Program-made: the position numbers and the translations under genes | Source of the DNA: Amoebophrya sp. AT5.2 | Taxonomy: Eukaryota; Sar; Dinophyceae; Syndiniales; Amoebophryaceae | NCBI GenBank assembly: GCA_005223375.1 | Contig: RXOD01004881.1 | Span: 1 to 17,471 of the forward strand | DNA: 17,471 nucleotides | Direction: 5' to 3' | In this document: positions 1-10,180 of the stretch, one piece after another | How the letters are laid out: each line of letters opens with the position of its first letter | How positions within the stretch are numbered: position 1 is the first letter of the stretch | Notes under the pieces: model-generated | Told to the model about the DNA's origin: nothing | The model's input: only the letters and a program-made list of their open reading frames with translations | Database searches by the model: none

Positions 1-743
1 GGCTGCGCGCGCGAGTCGGGAGGCGCCGCCATAGTGCTCTGTGAAACAAACGAGCGGGTGACTGATGGTGACGCACCAGCACCACTTTCTCTGCTACTAG
101 TCGTTCGAGGTGTCACTGACTTGTAGTTCACGCGAGCCCGGGTGCGCTGCTGCAGATATTACTGAGTGATAGAAGATGTGATAAGTGGTCGCAAGCGCGG
201 GCGAATGCTGTTGGGCGGGTGCGCGGGCGGAGGCGATGTCTGCGGAGAAAAACTCTGCACCATAGCGCGGATTGTGCGAGAATCAGTCACGACTTCTCGT
301 TGTAGTTCTGGTGGTGGTGATTCAACATGATGTCACGACGTAGTTCTTGCCGAGGCAGTAATTCCAGCAACCTTGCACTTTTTTCGCGTTGATCATTCCT
401 CGACGCATGTGTCTGCGCAGCCTCCAAAATTTTTCGTCGACAGATACAAGTCACGGATGACGTCCAAGATAGCTTCTATTTACAGTAGAGTTGTACTAGG
501 AAGTCGGTTTGTCTTTGTGGTGCATGCGATTATGATTTATCTTTCTGAACCACGATACTAGCTGGTGCTTCACCGTTGGATGGATGATTGTTCCGTCCTG
601 CAAAATGAAAGAATATTTTAACGTATACGACGACGTCTGCCAAGTTTTCATCCATTCTGTGTGATTATCCATTATCCACGTGATCATGTTGTGCTGCAGT
701 GGCGAATCAATGAGTTTGCTATGCCTATCGCATCGAATCGAAA
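1..743. other. Left-edge spacer, no supported gene
   Basis: This stretch follows the stop codon of the Ser-rich gene and should hold its 3' UTR and a spacer. No long open frame has a coding look. Two minus-strand ATGs could mark the first exon of the next gene in the cluster. One at 263 opens a 34-codon Pro-rich frame ending at 159. One at 32 opens a frame (MAAPPDSRAQ...) that runs off the window. Neither has homology I recognise, so I do not call a gene. Confidence 0.4.
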
Positions 744-3700
744 TCAATCAATCGCGCCGAGTTCCACCGCGACTAGTTCGCAGATTTTTTCGAACACTTC
801 TTTCTTCCCCGCACGCATCAGGCTCTGCAGCAGGAGGTCCAGTTCGTCGTTCCGAATCGCGACCCGCACTGCCTCCCGCATAGGACCCAAGTCGCCAGAC
901 TCCTCCTCTCCTCCCTGAACGACGAGGTGGTCATCAGAATCGGAATCCGGCCGTTGCTCGGGAACAACACCTCCCCGGGGCCCTCCCGGCGACCGGCGGA
1001 TGCTCTCCTCCAAACTGTCGCGCATCCGGTCCAGCTCCGACTCGATCTCGGACAAAGGAACCTCGCTCTCCATCAAAGGCACCTGTTGAGTATAGAAAAA
1101 TTTAAAATGCAGCTATTCTGATTCGCCACGCCAGCTACGGCTACGCAGGTATCTTTACTAAAGACACGCACCTCTTTGCTTCGCCTCGCGTTCCCGGCTT
1201 TCTCGTCTCGGTCTCGGTCGAGCCGCGCGGCCACGGAGGCCACCTCCCTGGCGTCAACGGGGAGCGTAGCCGAACGCAAAAATCGATCCGGCGCGGACTC
1301 TACTCCGCGCGGAGGACCTCTACTTGGGGGCGACGAAGATATGGCGCTGCTCTGCGCTGGAGGCTTGCGCACAGCTACTCCGTCTAGTAGACCACCTGGC
1401 CTAGGCCCAGCACCAACTGCAATGGTGTTGCTCGCTGCCGCGTTGCTCGCGCTATGGACCGATGTCGTGTCAGCACCTCCTGCATCCACGACGCCGCGCA
1501 GCGAGAGGTTCGGTTCATCTCCCTGCGCTCCTCCAGTAGAGGGTCCTCGCCAAAAATCCGATTTTCGCCCGAAATTCTTCTTCAGTTGTCCACTGCCGCA
1601 CTCACGAGGACCCGCGGCTTCTCTGCAACTGACCTGTGGTGGTTCTTCTAGCACTCGTTCCTGCGCCTCCTGCAGCTCCGTCTCGGTGATTCGGGCGCGG
1701 AGCTGGTTCGACTCGAAGAAGCTCTCGGGCAGCCGGCCGTTGCGGACGCGCGCGATGGCCCGCGCCATCTGGTCGTCCACGATGTTGGGATGCATCGAGA
1801 CCACCCCCCTCGCTACCTCCGGCGCGACCAGCCTGGACCGATCATTCTCCGACAAAAGTCCATCGTCCCTCGGGTGCGCGGCGAGGACGGGCTCCTCGAG
1901 GAGCTGGGGCTGGCGGTGGCGGTTGGCGATCACCGAATTCCAGTTCGCGATCCCGCAACCCCCCTGCGGAATCGCGTCGGAGACCGCAGGCTCAACTGGG
2001 GCGTGGCGGATACCCGGCAGTGTGAGCATGCCCGGCAGGGTGACGTCCAAGCTTGAACTGCTGCTACCGCTGCTAGTGCCAGCTGCAGTTGGTGGACCAC
2101 CGATTGTGCGGCTTTTCCTCGTTGGAAATGCGTCGGGGCGCGTTTCCACGTCCTGGATCCGCGTGGACCGCAAATACGGGTGCACATGATCACGTTCATC
2201 CTCCTGGTCTCCGTCTCCGAGAAGATTTTTGGTACTACCTTCCTTTTCGTCTTGCGCTCCTGCTTCGCCTGCCTGCCCGAGCCGCGGGGGCGCGCTCGCG
2301 GCGGAGGGCTCTACAGCGGGCGGCCGGATGGTTGTATACTCGATCTGCTGTGGATGATCTCCATTTCGAAGATCTTTTTGTTCCGCCGGACCCCCAACCT
2401 CAACCGCCTCCACCTGCATCTTAGTTGTTTTTTCGCGTTTTTCGCCTCCACTATGATTATCGCCACTACCAGTATTGCCTCCCCCACTCGTGACCTCCGT
2501 TAGCCGTTGGTGGTACGATAGCAGCGCCTGCTCAAACTCGACCTTCGAACTCATCTCACCATCAACCCGGGCTCCGGTTTTTTTCAGGATCCCCTTGGTT
2601 ACGGCTTTGGCACCAGGAGTAGTTCCCCTTTCCTCTGCCTCCTTCCGCAGAGCTTCTATCGGGTTCGCGCACGTGTTCCGCAACTTGGAGGAAATCAGCA
2701 GGCGCGACTGCGTTAGCGCTGTGCGCAGATCGGGATCCGCGGTCACAGAAGGCCCACCGAGCCTGGCGACAGTGAGCGGAGCTCCGCCTTGGTGACAGTG
2801 AAATCCTGTTGCAGCACTGCTCCCATCCGGAGTTTGGGTTGTGCCGCCGGCCTCAGGAATGGCGAACTCGACCTGGTGAAGTAGTAGTGGATCGATTGGA
2901 CCACGCATGCGGAAGATGCGGATGTTCAAGTGGAAATCATGCTGGAAGAAATGTGAAAAAATGAAAAAGAGACCACTACAAGTACCTGTTTTGGCTTCGC
3001 ACGGCTAGCCTCTACTTCGTGGAGGATTGTGACATGGGGCGTAAAAGTGTGCTCGGATTCGGATGAAGGCGACTTGCTGGTCTTTGAAGCAGTCTGCGCA
3101 CCACCCGCATCTACCTTGACCGCAGTCACGTCGTGGTCCACCTCAGCCTCATCCCCGCTGTCCACCGCTTCCGGCTTCTTGCTGTCGCTTTCCACGACCG
3201 CGTTTGCAGCCCTGAAAAGCGCTCGCGAGGGCGCTTGAAGGATCTGCTGACAAAAATCGCGCATATCCAAGTGGTCTACGGCTTTAGCTTTTATTTTTAC
3301 CTCCGTAGTTTCACTTTCACCGTCCACTTTCGGAGAAGATACTACTTGTTCTTGTTTCCTGCTGTCCACTTCCTTCGAGGAAGTCCTCTTGCCCGAAGCT
3401 GCAGCGCCTCCCCGGGCAGGCTGCTGCCCGGCAGACAGAGCAGCTCCCTGCCGGGCAGGAGCCTCCAGTCGCAGTCGCGTACTCATGGACGACTTTTTCT
3501 CCGCCTTACTGGTGGAGAGCGTTAACTTTTCTCCACCGCAGGAGGAACCAACTTTCGCATCTCCTGTGACGCCCTGCCATTTCCTCGTGGTGCGCTGCTC
3601 CACCCGGACAACATCATCGACGTCGGCCTGTCCTCGGCCCCCGTAGTTGCGCTTGCTCCCCAACTGGTCGAGGTACCGGACCTCGGGATATTTTTCAGCC

Positions 3701-5112
3701 GCGCCGGGTCGTGGTAGCACGTCGTGCGGCGCCGCGAATTCAAACCGCGCGAAGGGGTCCGCACCCGCCCGGACCGGCGCGTCCGCAGCGGCGTAGTGCT
3801 TTAGAAACCCTCGCCCTACCTCTGCTTCAGAACCTCCCGACGCGGAGTCTGCCGGAAGCTCCGCTTCCCCCTCCGCTTGAGAGAACAGAAACGCGTCCGC
3901 ATGCCGCACCCGCCGAGAAAGCGACACTTTGTGAGCAAGGCTCGCGGCGGAAGGTGTCAAAGCTCCTGCGGTGTCACGCAGATCGCTAACCGCTGCAGAC
4001 GCAGGCGAAGCGCTCGTCACTTCCTGCTTTTCGTCCAGGCTGGACTCTACTGCTCTTCCTCTTGGTCGTGTACCGGGGGCAAGCATCAAAAGGGTCGCTT
4101 TGTTCTTAGCAATCGAATTTTTCACCCCCGATGGAAAAACTGCGCTCTTCTTCTGGAAGCAGCCGCCGGAAGCTTTTTGCGCAGCCGCCCGGGACGCCCC
4201 TCGACTTCCTGTAGCTCCTCGACTTTGGATTGCTGCGTTCTGTACGGGGACCACGCCGACCACTACTCGGGCGTTCACCATTTCCTGGTAGGCGCGCTCT
4301 TCCTCAGCGGAGAACACCGCGGTGCGTTTTATTTTGCCTGTTTCGCGCGCGATGTACGCGATGGCGGCGTCGAGAGGTTCGTCTGAGAGCTCTACTTCGG
4401 CTCCTACTTCCGCCGGAGGAAGCGACACTGACATCAGCTGGACTGGTTCTTCTACTCCTCGCGCGTCCAAATAAATCTTTACCGCGCTGTTGGCACTACT
4501 GTTGCTCTCCTCCACCACGTCCTCATGCATCTCTACCGCCTTAATGTGTTGTTCCCCGCTTTCCGCCCTCGTCTCCGGATGCATCGCCTGCTCCTTCTGC
4601 GTGGCGACCATGGTGTAGTAGCTGGTGCGGTCCAGTAGAGCCGGCGTAGTGCTAGTGGGTCCAGGCTCTTCCGCCACGAGAGCCCCAACATCGTCCGACG
4701 CGACAGCCCCCTCCGCAACAAGAACGCCCCCGGAAGTGACGAGGCGGAGTTTCTCCGCGGCCTGTTGTGCGGCGGCTAGCGGGAGCTTCCGCAGCAGTTG
4801 CCGGCTCGCGAGCAGTCGCGACAGCCCACCACTATGGTCCGAAATCGACGAGGTAGAAGCTTTCGAAGATTTCGGAGAGGACTTAGGTGAGGACGAGGTC
4901 TTGCTGCTGCTCTGCGCAACATCCCCACGATCCGCGGGCGAGCGTCGACTCAGCAACCGCGAAGAAGACAACACGAGACCGCTGCGAGCGGTAGAAGGAG
5001 ACAGTGCTTGTTCGCCATTCGTCCACTTCGTCGAGTCCGGCCCCGATCCCCCCTCCACTTCTTCCGCCAAAAACGCCTCCAAATCCATGCCCTTCTGGTG
5101 GAACCGAGCCAT
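744..5112 (-). CDS. Large Ser/Ala-rich, probably disordered protein (unknown function)
   Basis: I do not recognise this protein. The model is three exons, 5112-2986, 2941-1172 and 1082-744, joined in frame by two GT-AG introns, giving about 1411 aa. The start ATG at 5112 follows an A-rich leader (TTAAAATGGCT) and opens MARFHQKGMDLEAFLAEEVE. Most of the chain is low-complexity Ser, Ala, Gly, Glu and Lys. A Ser/Lys run lies near residues 65-90, and charged coiled-coil-like segments sit in the last exon (SEIESELDRMRDSLEESIRR). A more ordered stretch spans the exon 1/2 junction (HVTILHEVEA, then HDFHLNIRIFRMRGPIDP). No signal peptide or membrane segment is visible. Third codon positions are GC-rich throughout, supporting coding on this strand. 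Part of exon 2 near 1555-1655 starts with a GTCAGT donor-like site and could be an optional in-frame intron. The last exon ends FEKICELVAVELGAID at a TGA. Confidence 0.6.
1083..1171 (-). other. Intron 2 of the Ser-rich gene (89 nt, GT-AG)
   Basis: The donor reads AAAGAG|GTGCGT and the acceptor CAACAG|GTGCCT. AGGTGC is therefore repeated at both ends, and the joined frame reads RRSKE|VPLMESE. An in-frame stop follows the donor if the intron is retained. Confidence 0.75.
2942..2985 (-). other. Intron 1 of the Ser-rich gene (44 nt, GT-AG)
   Basis: The donor is AAACAG|GTACTT. The acceptor follows a T-rich tract: CTTCCAG|CATGAT. It is phase 0 and joins KPKQ to HDFHLNIR. At 44 nt it is short but has a textbook polypyrimidine tract, and retention leads to a stop. 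Confidence 0.8.
3412..3458. repeat. Nested inverted repeat inside Ser-rich exon 1
   Basis: CCGGGCAG (3412-3419) and CTGCCCGG (3424-3431) form a perfect 8-bp stem with a 4-nt loop. CTGCCCGGCAG (3424-3434) also pairs perfectly with CTGCCGGGCAG (3448-3458). CCGGGCAGG occurs twice as a direct repeat (3412, 3451). It encodes repeated Pro-Ala-Arg-Gln/Gly residues. Confidence 0.7.
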
Positions 5113-6102
5113 TTTAATGATTTTCTCGATGCAGTCCGATTAAAATGATGCGGGACGTCGAGGAGCTTCTACTATGCTTGGCCCGAAGATGTTGAACAAA
5201 CGCCATAGACTGCAGCACAGCTGGCGGGAACGGGAAGATAGATCTGCAAGGGTACGTAAAACAGAAGATACATTTACATATATCCCTTTGTGGTCACGAG
5301 CACGAATCGGTCTCCCCACGATCGGTTTCGGTTAGACCTCCATACCCGGCAAACCACCCACCGACATGTCAACATTTGAGCCCACCTTCTGGTATCTTTA
5401 ACGAGTATCGAAGACCGAGGACCCATTTTCCTTCCAGATTCCACCTTGCCTTCATTCTTGTGACTTCATTCAGTGCGTGACCGTGGTGAAAAATCTCTGC
5501 GGTATTTTCCAAATAGCACTTCCTTGCCTGGTTCTTATATTGCGCCCGGGCTACGAGCATCCGAGCCCGCGCGCTCTCGGTTCTCGAGCTTCTAGAGTAC
5601 TAAAATAGGAAAACATCAAGAAAGTGAAAGACATTAGCGTAAAAACGGATTCAATTTCAAATTCATCATGGGCTTGAAGTTTGGATTTAGAATTATTCGT
5701 GGCTGCTACTAGTATTCAACAAAGAAAAAGACACGTACACGTGCGACCCGTCAAACTAGAAGATACTACTCTCGTCATATCTACTTTTAGTATACTTGTT
5801 TCTCGGTGCAAACCGTCGGTTACAAAATTTTTTTGGTCTACCTGACGTTTCCATGCCTGCTTGGGAAGTCCAATCGATGCGGCTTGGAAACAAGTCAAAC
5901 TTCTATCGGAACAAGGAGTCAGGGCATAAGTAACAGGCAGAACCATTACCAGCTGTCTCCTCAGCATCGCCCACCATCGCATCCATCGGCTATGGTGGTC
6001 GATGCTGAGGATTACAGCCGCTATAATCTTCAGATGAATGTGAATCTACGTACAGTTTACTATTACTGTGCTCCGAAGAGACCTACTAGAACTCGCCATC
6101 GC
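5113..6102. other. Spacer between kinesin and Ser-rich genes
   Basis: This region should hold the kinesin 3' UTR and the promoter and 5' UTR of the Ser-rich gene. It is more AT-rich than the flanking exons, and its open frames are short without coding codon bias. It contains one strong hairpin (5959-6010) and a GCTACTAGT motif at 5703-5711 that recurs at 96-104 and 8326-8334. No gene is supported. Confidence 0.5.
5959..6010. repeat. Hairpin (19-bp arms, one mismatch) downstream of kinesin
   Basis: CCTCAGCATCG (5959-5969) pairs perfectly with CGATGCTGAGG (6000-6010). Inside it CCACCAT pairs with ATGGTGG. There is one mismatch and a loop of about 14 nt. It lies about 100 nt past the kinesin stop, so it could be a 3' end or RNA-stability element, or a relic of a small inverted-repeat element. 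Confidence 0.75.
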
Positions 6103-6123
6103 TCACTTGCTGTCGAGTTCTAG
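6086..6123. repeat. 10-bp inverted repeat around the kinesin stop codon
   Basis: CTAGAACTCG (6086-6095) and CGAGTTCTAG (6114-6123) are perfect inverted copies, with the TGA stop (6105-6103) in the loop. On the coding strand the stop overlaps GTGAGC, a donor-like hexamer, so this might instead be the 5' end of a further intron. Confidence 0.7.
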
Positions 6124-9100
6124 TTCTCTTCTGAGCACGGACAGACTTTCTCGCAATCTCTTGAAGAGTGCTTGTGCGTGTTCTTGCCGTTCTGCGTGTG
6201 ACATTTGCGCCACTGCTTCCAGGTCCAAGTTCCCTTTCTTTTGCGCCGCGGCTAGGCCCCTCGCCCCCGCTCCTTTCGAAGATGCCAGATCCCCCTGCTG
6301 CATCATCAGGCTCTCCGCGGCCTCCACCGCGCTTTGCCGCGCGGAGGCGTGCAGGTTCTTCTCCACGTGGTGCTCGTGGTGGTCGAAGTAGCTCATCTCG
6401 CCCCAGGGGTCCGGCTCCACGTCCCAGTCGTGCTTCTTGTTAGAGGGGTCCAAAAGAACCCATTTATTTCGGCGGAACACATCGTCGTACACCTCGCGCA
6501 TGGCGTGCAAGAACCGCGTCCTTCGCCATTCCAGAGCAGACAAAATACGAGACAAAATACGAGACGAATCCCATTCCCAATACAAGAAAATTATACAGAA
6601 ACAGAGGCCATCTACCGCGACATCATACGAGTACGAGACCAACAACTACCAGAAGAACTACATACAAGATTCCCATCGCCTCACAGGGATGTCCAGAAAA
6701 ATGGGTTATGATCCCCGTTGATCCCCTGCTTAATCTTGCCGTGGTGAAAATCGTCGTACACCTCGCGCATGGCGTGCAGCCGCGTTAAGAAGTTGGGCCA
6801 CGAAAACACCGCCAGCTCCGCGACCGCGCGCTTGTCGATCACGCCGTCCACGAAAATGTCGTCCTGGTCCTCAGACAAGTGCGCGTGCGTGTTCGTGATG
6901 TACTCGCGCCGGGGGTGGTCTTCTTCTTAGAGGGGGGGGAGAAAAAAACTGCCGATCGGGGCATCTTGATCTAAGTACCTATGAATGGCGGGAGAGAAGA
7001 TGTACATGAGCCATTTGACACCTATCATGAAGATGAAGTAGAGGGGGGCACCTTTCGCCATCCGTGCAAGCCGTCTGGGAGCACAAACGCGAAGCGATGG
7101 CAGACGGCCGAGCCAGAGGCTCGGCACTTCTAGCGAGGAAGAGCAGCCAGGACCACAGGTTGGTGGTCGTGCAGCAAGGACGTGCTTGTGGTAAACTTCT
7201 AACTATAGCAAAATGCAGTTTTTCTCTACGACAGCAAAAAATCCAATCGCCCCTTAATGTTCGTGCTCGAACTCGCCGTCTTCTTCGGGTGCGAATTTGT
7301 ACATTCGCACGCAGATCGCTGGTTTGCTGTTTTTGAAGCACAAAGGGTCGATCAGCACGTCCAGGCGGAGGAGCAAACGGTCGTTCGGGCGGACGTTCTT
7401 GCTGATTTCGTTCGCCTCGTTTACGAGCGGCAGGCACTGCGCGAAGGTGCGCAGAAACTCCTCGGCGTTGTCCGCGCCCAAGTGCTCCGCGATGGTCTCG
7501 ATGAACTCCTTCGTCTGGAAAAACGCGGCCGAGTGCGTGTCGATCAGCTCGCCGATGAGGTCGTCGAAGTCCGCGTCCACGTGCTCGAGTGCGGTCTCGC
7601 GCTCCGCCGCAACCTTCGGGATGTGCACCCGGAACGCCAGCGCCTTCCCGAACACCAGCCGGTCGCGGTGCTCCAAAGTGACCGGCTCCGAACTCGCGGG
7701 CAGTTTGGAGCCGTTGTGGTGCACGACGGGGAACACAGAGGTCTTGCCTTTCTCAACTTCGTCGGGAAGCAGTTTCATCACCACCGCTTTCTGCTCGGGC
7801 GTTTTACAGGACAAAACGCACATCTTTTTCGTGATCCCGAGCCCCTGGAGCCGCACGTCGCCTTCGGTGCCCACGGTAAGGTTGGGCTTGGTGATGTAGA
7901 GGCAAAGCTTTCCACTTAACGTGGCGTCGGAGGACACGGAAATCAGTCCGGGCGCGTTCGGGTCGTCCGCCACCGCGAGCCCAGCCTCCTGCAGGGCCCG
8001 CTGCTGCCCGCTCCGAATCAACGCCCCGTTCGCAAGGTGCTCCTCGAAGGATTCTGAGGGTTGAGGTGAAGATCATGGGCTACTTACAACAAACTAATCC
8101 AACTCACATTCATTATACCGGGTATCTCAAATTTTCAGCAGCAGGGATTATTCCGCTAATGCGCTTCTGCTCCCCGATGATCATGAAATGAGTCGCCCAT
8201 TCGTAATTCGGCTCGACATCCGATGAAGTTGTAGCTCTATCGATGGTTACACCGCGGCTAAAAATTCGGTAGAACCTCCACAGCACAAACACATTAATCA
8301 CAAATCGATCGGCTCCCGACGGCGCTACTAGTACAACTATGGCCTTGTACTTTCTTTATCACAAAGTTGTACCTCCGAATTTTTCTTTGAGCGCCTTTAG
8401 TTCCTGTATTTCTTTGAGTAGTTCCGGGTCCACCACGGGTCCACCTCCGCCCTGGCTCTCTCTCCCCCCGCCCGCGGCCAGCTGTTTCTGCAGCTCCCGG
8501 ATTTGCTCTTTCAATTGCTCCACGATCCCTAAATTCGTGGTCGCGTTGGCGCTGGGTTTGGTTTTGATTTCTTTCGCGCTGTTCGCGAACCGCAGTGTCG
8601 ACAGCGTCTCCTGGATGTTGGTCAAAGCCGGGCTCACCGCCGCAATCATGACCGTCTTGCTGTTCCCGGACAGCGCCGGCTGCAGGAAATGGGTCAGCTT
8701 CGAGTTGCGGTACGGCACGTGGTCCTGGTGCTTCTTCACCTTTCCGGTTTGTTGGGCCGCGAGCGAGTGGATCACCAACGCCAAATTCGACAGACTCTGG
8801 TTGATCGCGGCTCCCTCCTTCAGGTGGTCCCCCTCCGCGTTGGTCTTCTTCTGTCTTTCCGAGCCCGCTAAATCCACCATGTTGATCTTCGAGCTGAGCT
8901 GGTGGTCCGCCTTCTCCAGCTTCCCCTGGTACAGGGTGACAGAAATGGTGAAAATGGTGTGGCTCCGCGAAGACCGCGGGTTCATGCTCGTCTCGGCCAC
9001 CGCCCGCTGGCTGAACCCGAAGTCGAGCATCTTCATCACCTCGCTATCACTCGTCACCGCCGCCTCGATCATCCCGGGGACGAAAATCCCCAAAGTCGGG

Positions 9101-9666
9101 TGCAGCTTGATGTCCAGCGTTTTGTCCGTCCATTGCTTCATGTCGCGGTCGCCCTTCGACCCGTGTCCTCCGACAGGCTTCGGGGCTAACAAATCCCGCA
9201 GCTGCTCGTTGTAGATCTCCAAGTACGAGACCGTGATCTTCTCCTTCCACATCGCTTTGTGTTCCGGGGAGCTCATCCGCTGGAACAAATTCGTGATCAA
9301 TCGTGGGACGAGACCAGCGTCAGGACCATGGATGTCCGCGCCGCCAATCACAGACCAGGTCTTGCCGGAACCGGTTTGGCCATACGCGAACAAGGTGTCG
9401 TTGTAGCCCTTCACGGCGTTGTCCAGCAGCTCCTCGCCAATCTCCTGCTGCAGCGTTACCTGGTCCGCCTTCTCAAAACCAGAATCGTCCGTGCTCCAGA
9501 AGCAGCGGTCGTACGCGAACTCGTTTCTCGCGCCGCCCTCCTCCGTGGGGTCGAAAATGCAAATCTGGGTGGAAGAAGGCATCTCCACACACTTCTCAGA
9601 CTGCATCTCCAGCTCCCGCTTGTTGAACGGACGACAACGGATGCAAACCTTGATGTTGTCCGCCAT
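6103..9666 (-). CDS. Kinesin-3-type motor protein with FHA domain
   Basis: Microtubule-based ATPase motor, probably a plus-end-directed cargo transporter of the kinesin-3 (KIF1-like) group. The exon model is 9666-8373, 8053-7278, 6917-6762 and 6492-6103, giving 2616 nt and 871 aa with consistent phases. The ATG at 9666 has context AAAATGGCG and opens the motor directly (MADNIKVCIRCRPF). The P-loop GQTGSGKT is at residues 96-103, switch I NPRSSRSH at 229-236 and switch II DLAGSER at 265-271, followed by VPYRNSKLT. A short neck coiled coil ends exon 1. Exon 2 carries an FHA domain with degenerate phosphopeptide residues (VHHNG, then LEHRDRLVFGKALAFRVHIP), then a post-FHA helix with VNEANEI. The tail is short and helical, with no PH domain. 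All catalytic motifs are intact. The second intron has no workable GT-AG junction and is placed by a 9-bp direct repeat, so the junction there is inferred. Confidence 0.9.
6481..6509 (-). repeat. 29-bp direct repeat, copy B (acceptor side)
   Basis: Perfect copy of 6750-6778, encoding the core of LHAMREVYDD. It lies at the acceptor end of kinesin intron 3, which ends within it at GAG (6495-6493). Confidence 0.95.
6493..6761 (-). other. Kinesin intron 3 (269 nt, GT-AG inside a 29-bp direct repeat)
   Basis: The donor GCGCGAG|GTGTAC lies in copy A and the acceptor GCGCGAG|GTGTAC in copy B, so the two junctions are identical in sequence. The spliced frame reads LHAMRE|VYDDVFRRNKW. The interior holds a tandem TCGTATTTTG repeat and is AT-richer than the exons. 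Confidence 0.8.
6750..6778 (-). repeat. 29-bp direct repeat, copy A (donor side)
   Basis: Perfect copy of 6481-6509, offset 269 bp. It lies at the donor end of kinesin intron 3 and continues the reading frame from exon 3 (FLTRLHAMRE). Confidence 0.95.
6918..7277 (-). other. Kinesin intron 2, non-canonical, bounded by 9-bp direct repeat (360 nt)
   Basis: GAAGAAGAC ends exon 2 (7286-7278) and recurs before exon 3 (6926-6918), in the same frame both times. Splicing anywhere in the repeat gives FAPEED|HPRREYITNTHAHLSED. The only nearby GT is in the wrong phase for the available AG acceptors. The intron opens with the hairpin GTTCG-AGCA-CGAAC and contains another, CCGAGCC-AGA-GGCTCGG, near 7101-7117. 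Retention hits a TAA at 7256-7254. Confidence 0.65.
8054..8372 (-). other. Kinesin intron 1 (319 nt, GT-AG)
   Basis: The donor is TCGGAG|GTACAA and the acceptor CCCTCAG|AATCC, phase 1, joining KEKFG to ESFEEHLANG. The first eight bases GTACAACT are mirrored by AGTTGTAC 26 nt further in (plus positions 8331-8338 and 8365-8372), so the donor can fold into a hairpin. Confidence 0.8.
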
Positions 9667-9925
9667 TTTCTTTGATTTCCGAATTTGGATGAAAACTCAA
9701 TTGCAGTTGTGCAGTAAGCGAAATATGCTGGATGGAAGAATAGTACTTTCTTACGAGAGAGAGAGAGTATGTATATGTACTGTAGCAAAAAGAAATCGAA
9801 AAACGGCTTTGGGGGGCCGTGCGCCTGTGGTGGAGAGTGACGATAAAAAGATCACGATGAAAGAGATGCAAAACAAGCACGAGGACGAGGTTGCGAATTC
9901 ACGACGCGACAACCGAATTTGTTTA

Positions 9926-9960
9926 CGTAAACCAACGTTTCCTTCTCGTAAACCAACGTT
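9926..9960. repeat. Two copies of CGTAAACCAACGTT
   Basis: Exact 14-bp copies at 9926-9939 and 9947-9960, 21 bp apart, about 270 bp upstream of the kinesin start. They could be a protein-binding site pair in the promoter or a simple duplication. Confidence 0.8.
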
Positions 9961-10180
9961 GTCCAAGCACCATATCACCGAATCCAAAACACATCATGCG
10001 TCTGCAGAAACGCAAACGCAACATTGGTATACCGAACGACAAGGCCGCCGACCGAAAACGAAACCGATCTTTCTAGTAGCACACCGACCAGCGCCTGCGC
10101 CATCCGATAAATTAAACGAATCAATTGCAACAGCAACTGCAACAGAAAGGTATTATCAACAAACACCAGGAAGTGGTGTA

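Noticed and set aside
496..747. 83-codon minus-strand frame after the Ser-rich stop
   Set aside because: AT-rich with no codon bias. A possible acceptor (TTTTGCAG at about 603-596) exists but no convincing donor or domain, so it is treated as 3' flank.
1176..2189. 337-codon plus-strand open frame
   Set aside because: It is antisense to exon 2 of the Ser-rich gene. GC-rich coding DNA often leaves its opposite strand open, and the protein is Ser/Arg/Pro noise.
5100..5116. GAGCCATTTT resembling the dinoflagellate spliced-leader core
   Set aside because: It is on the strand opposite to transcription, spans the start codon complement, and lacks the rest of the leader.
8339..9214. 291-codon plus-strand open frame
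   Set aside because: It is antisense to the kinesin motor exon, whose P-loop and switch motifs on the minus strand are unambiguous.
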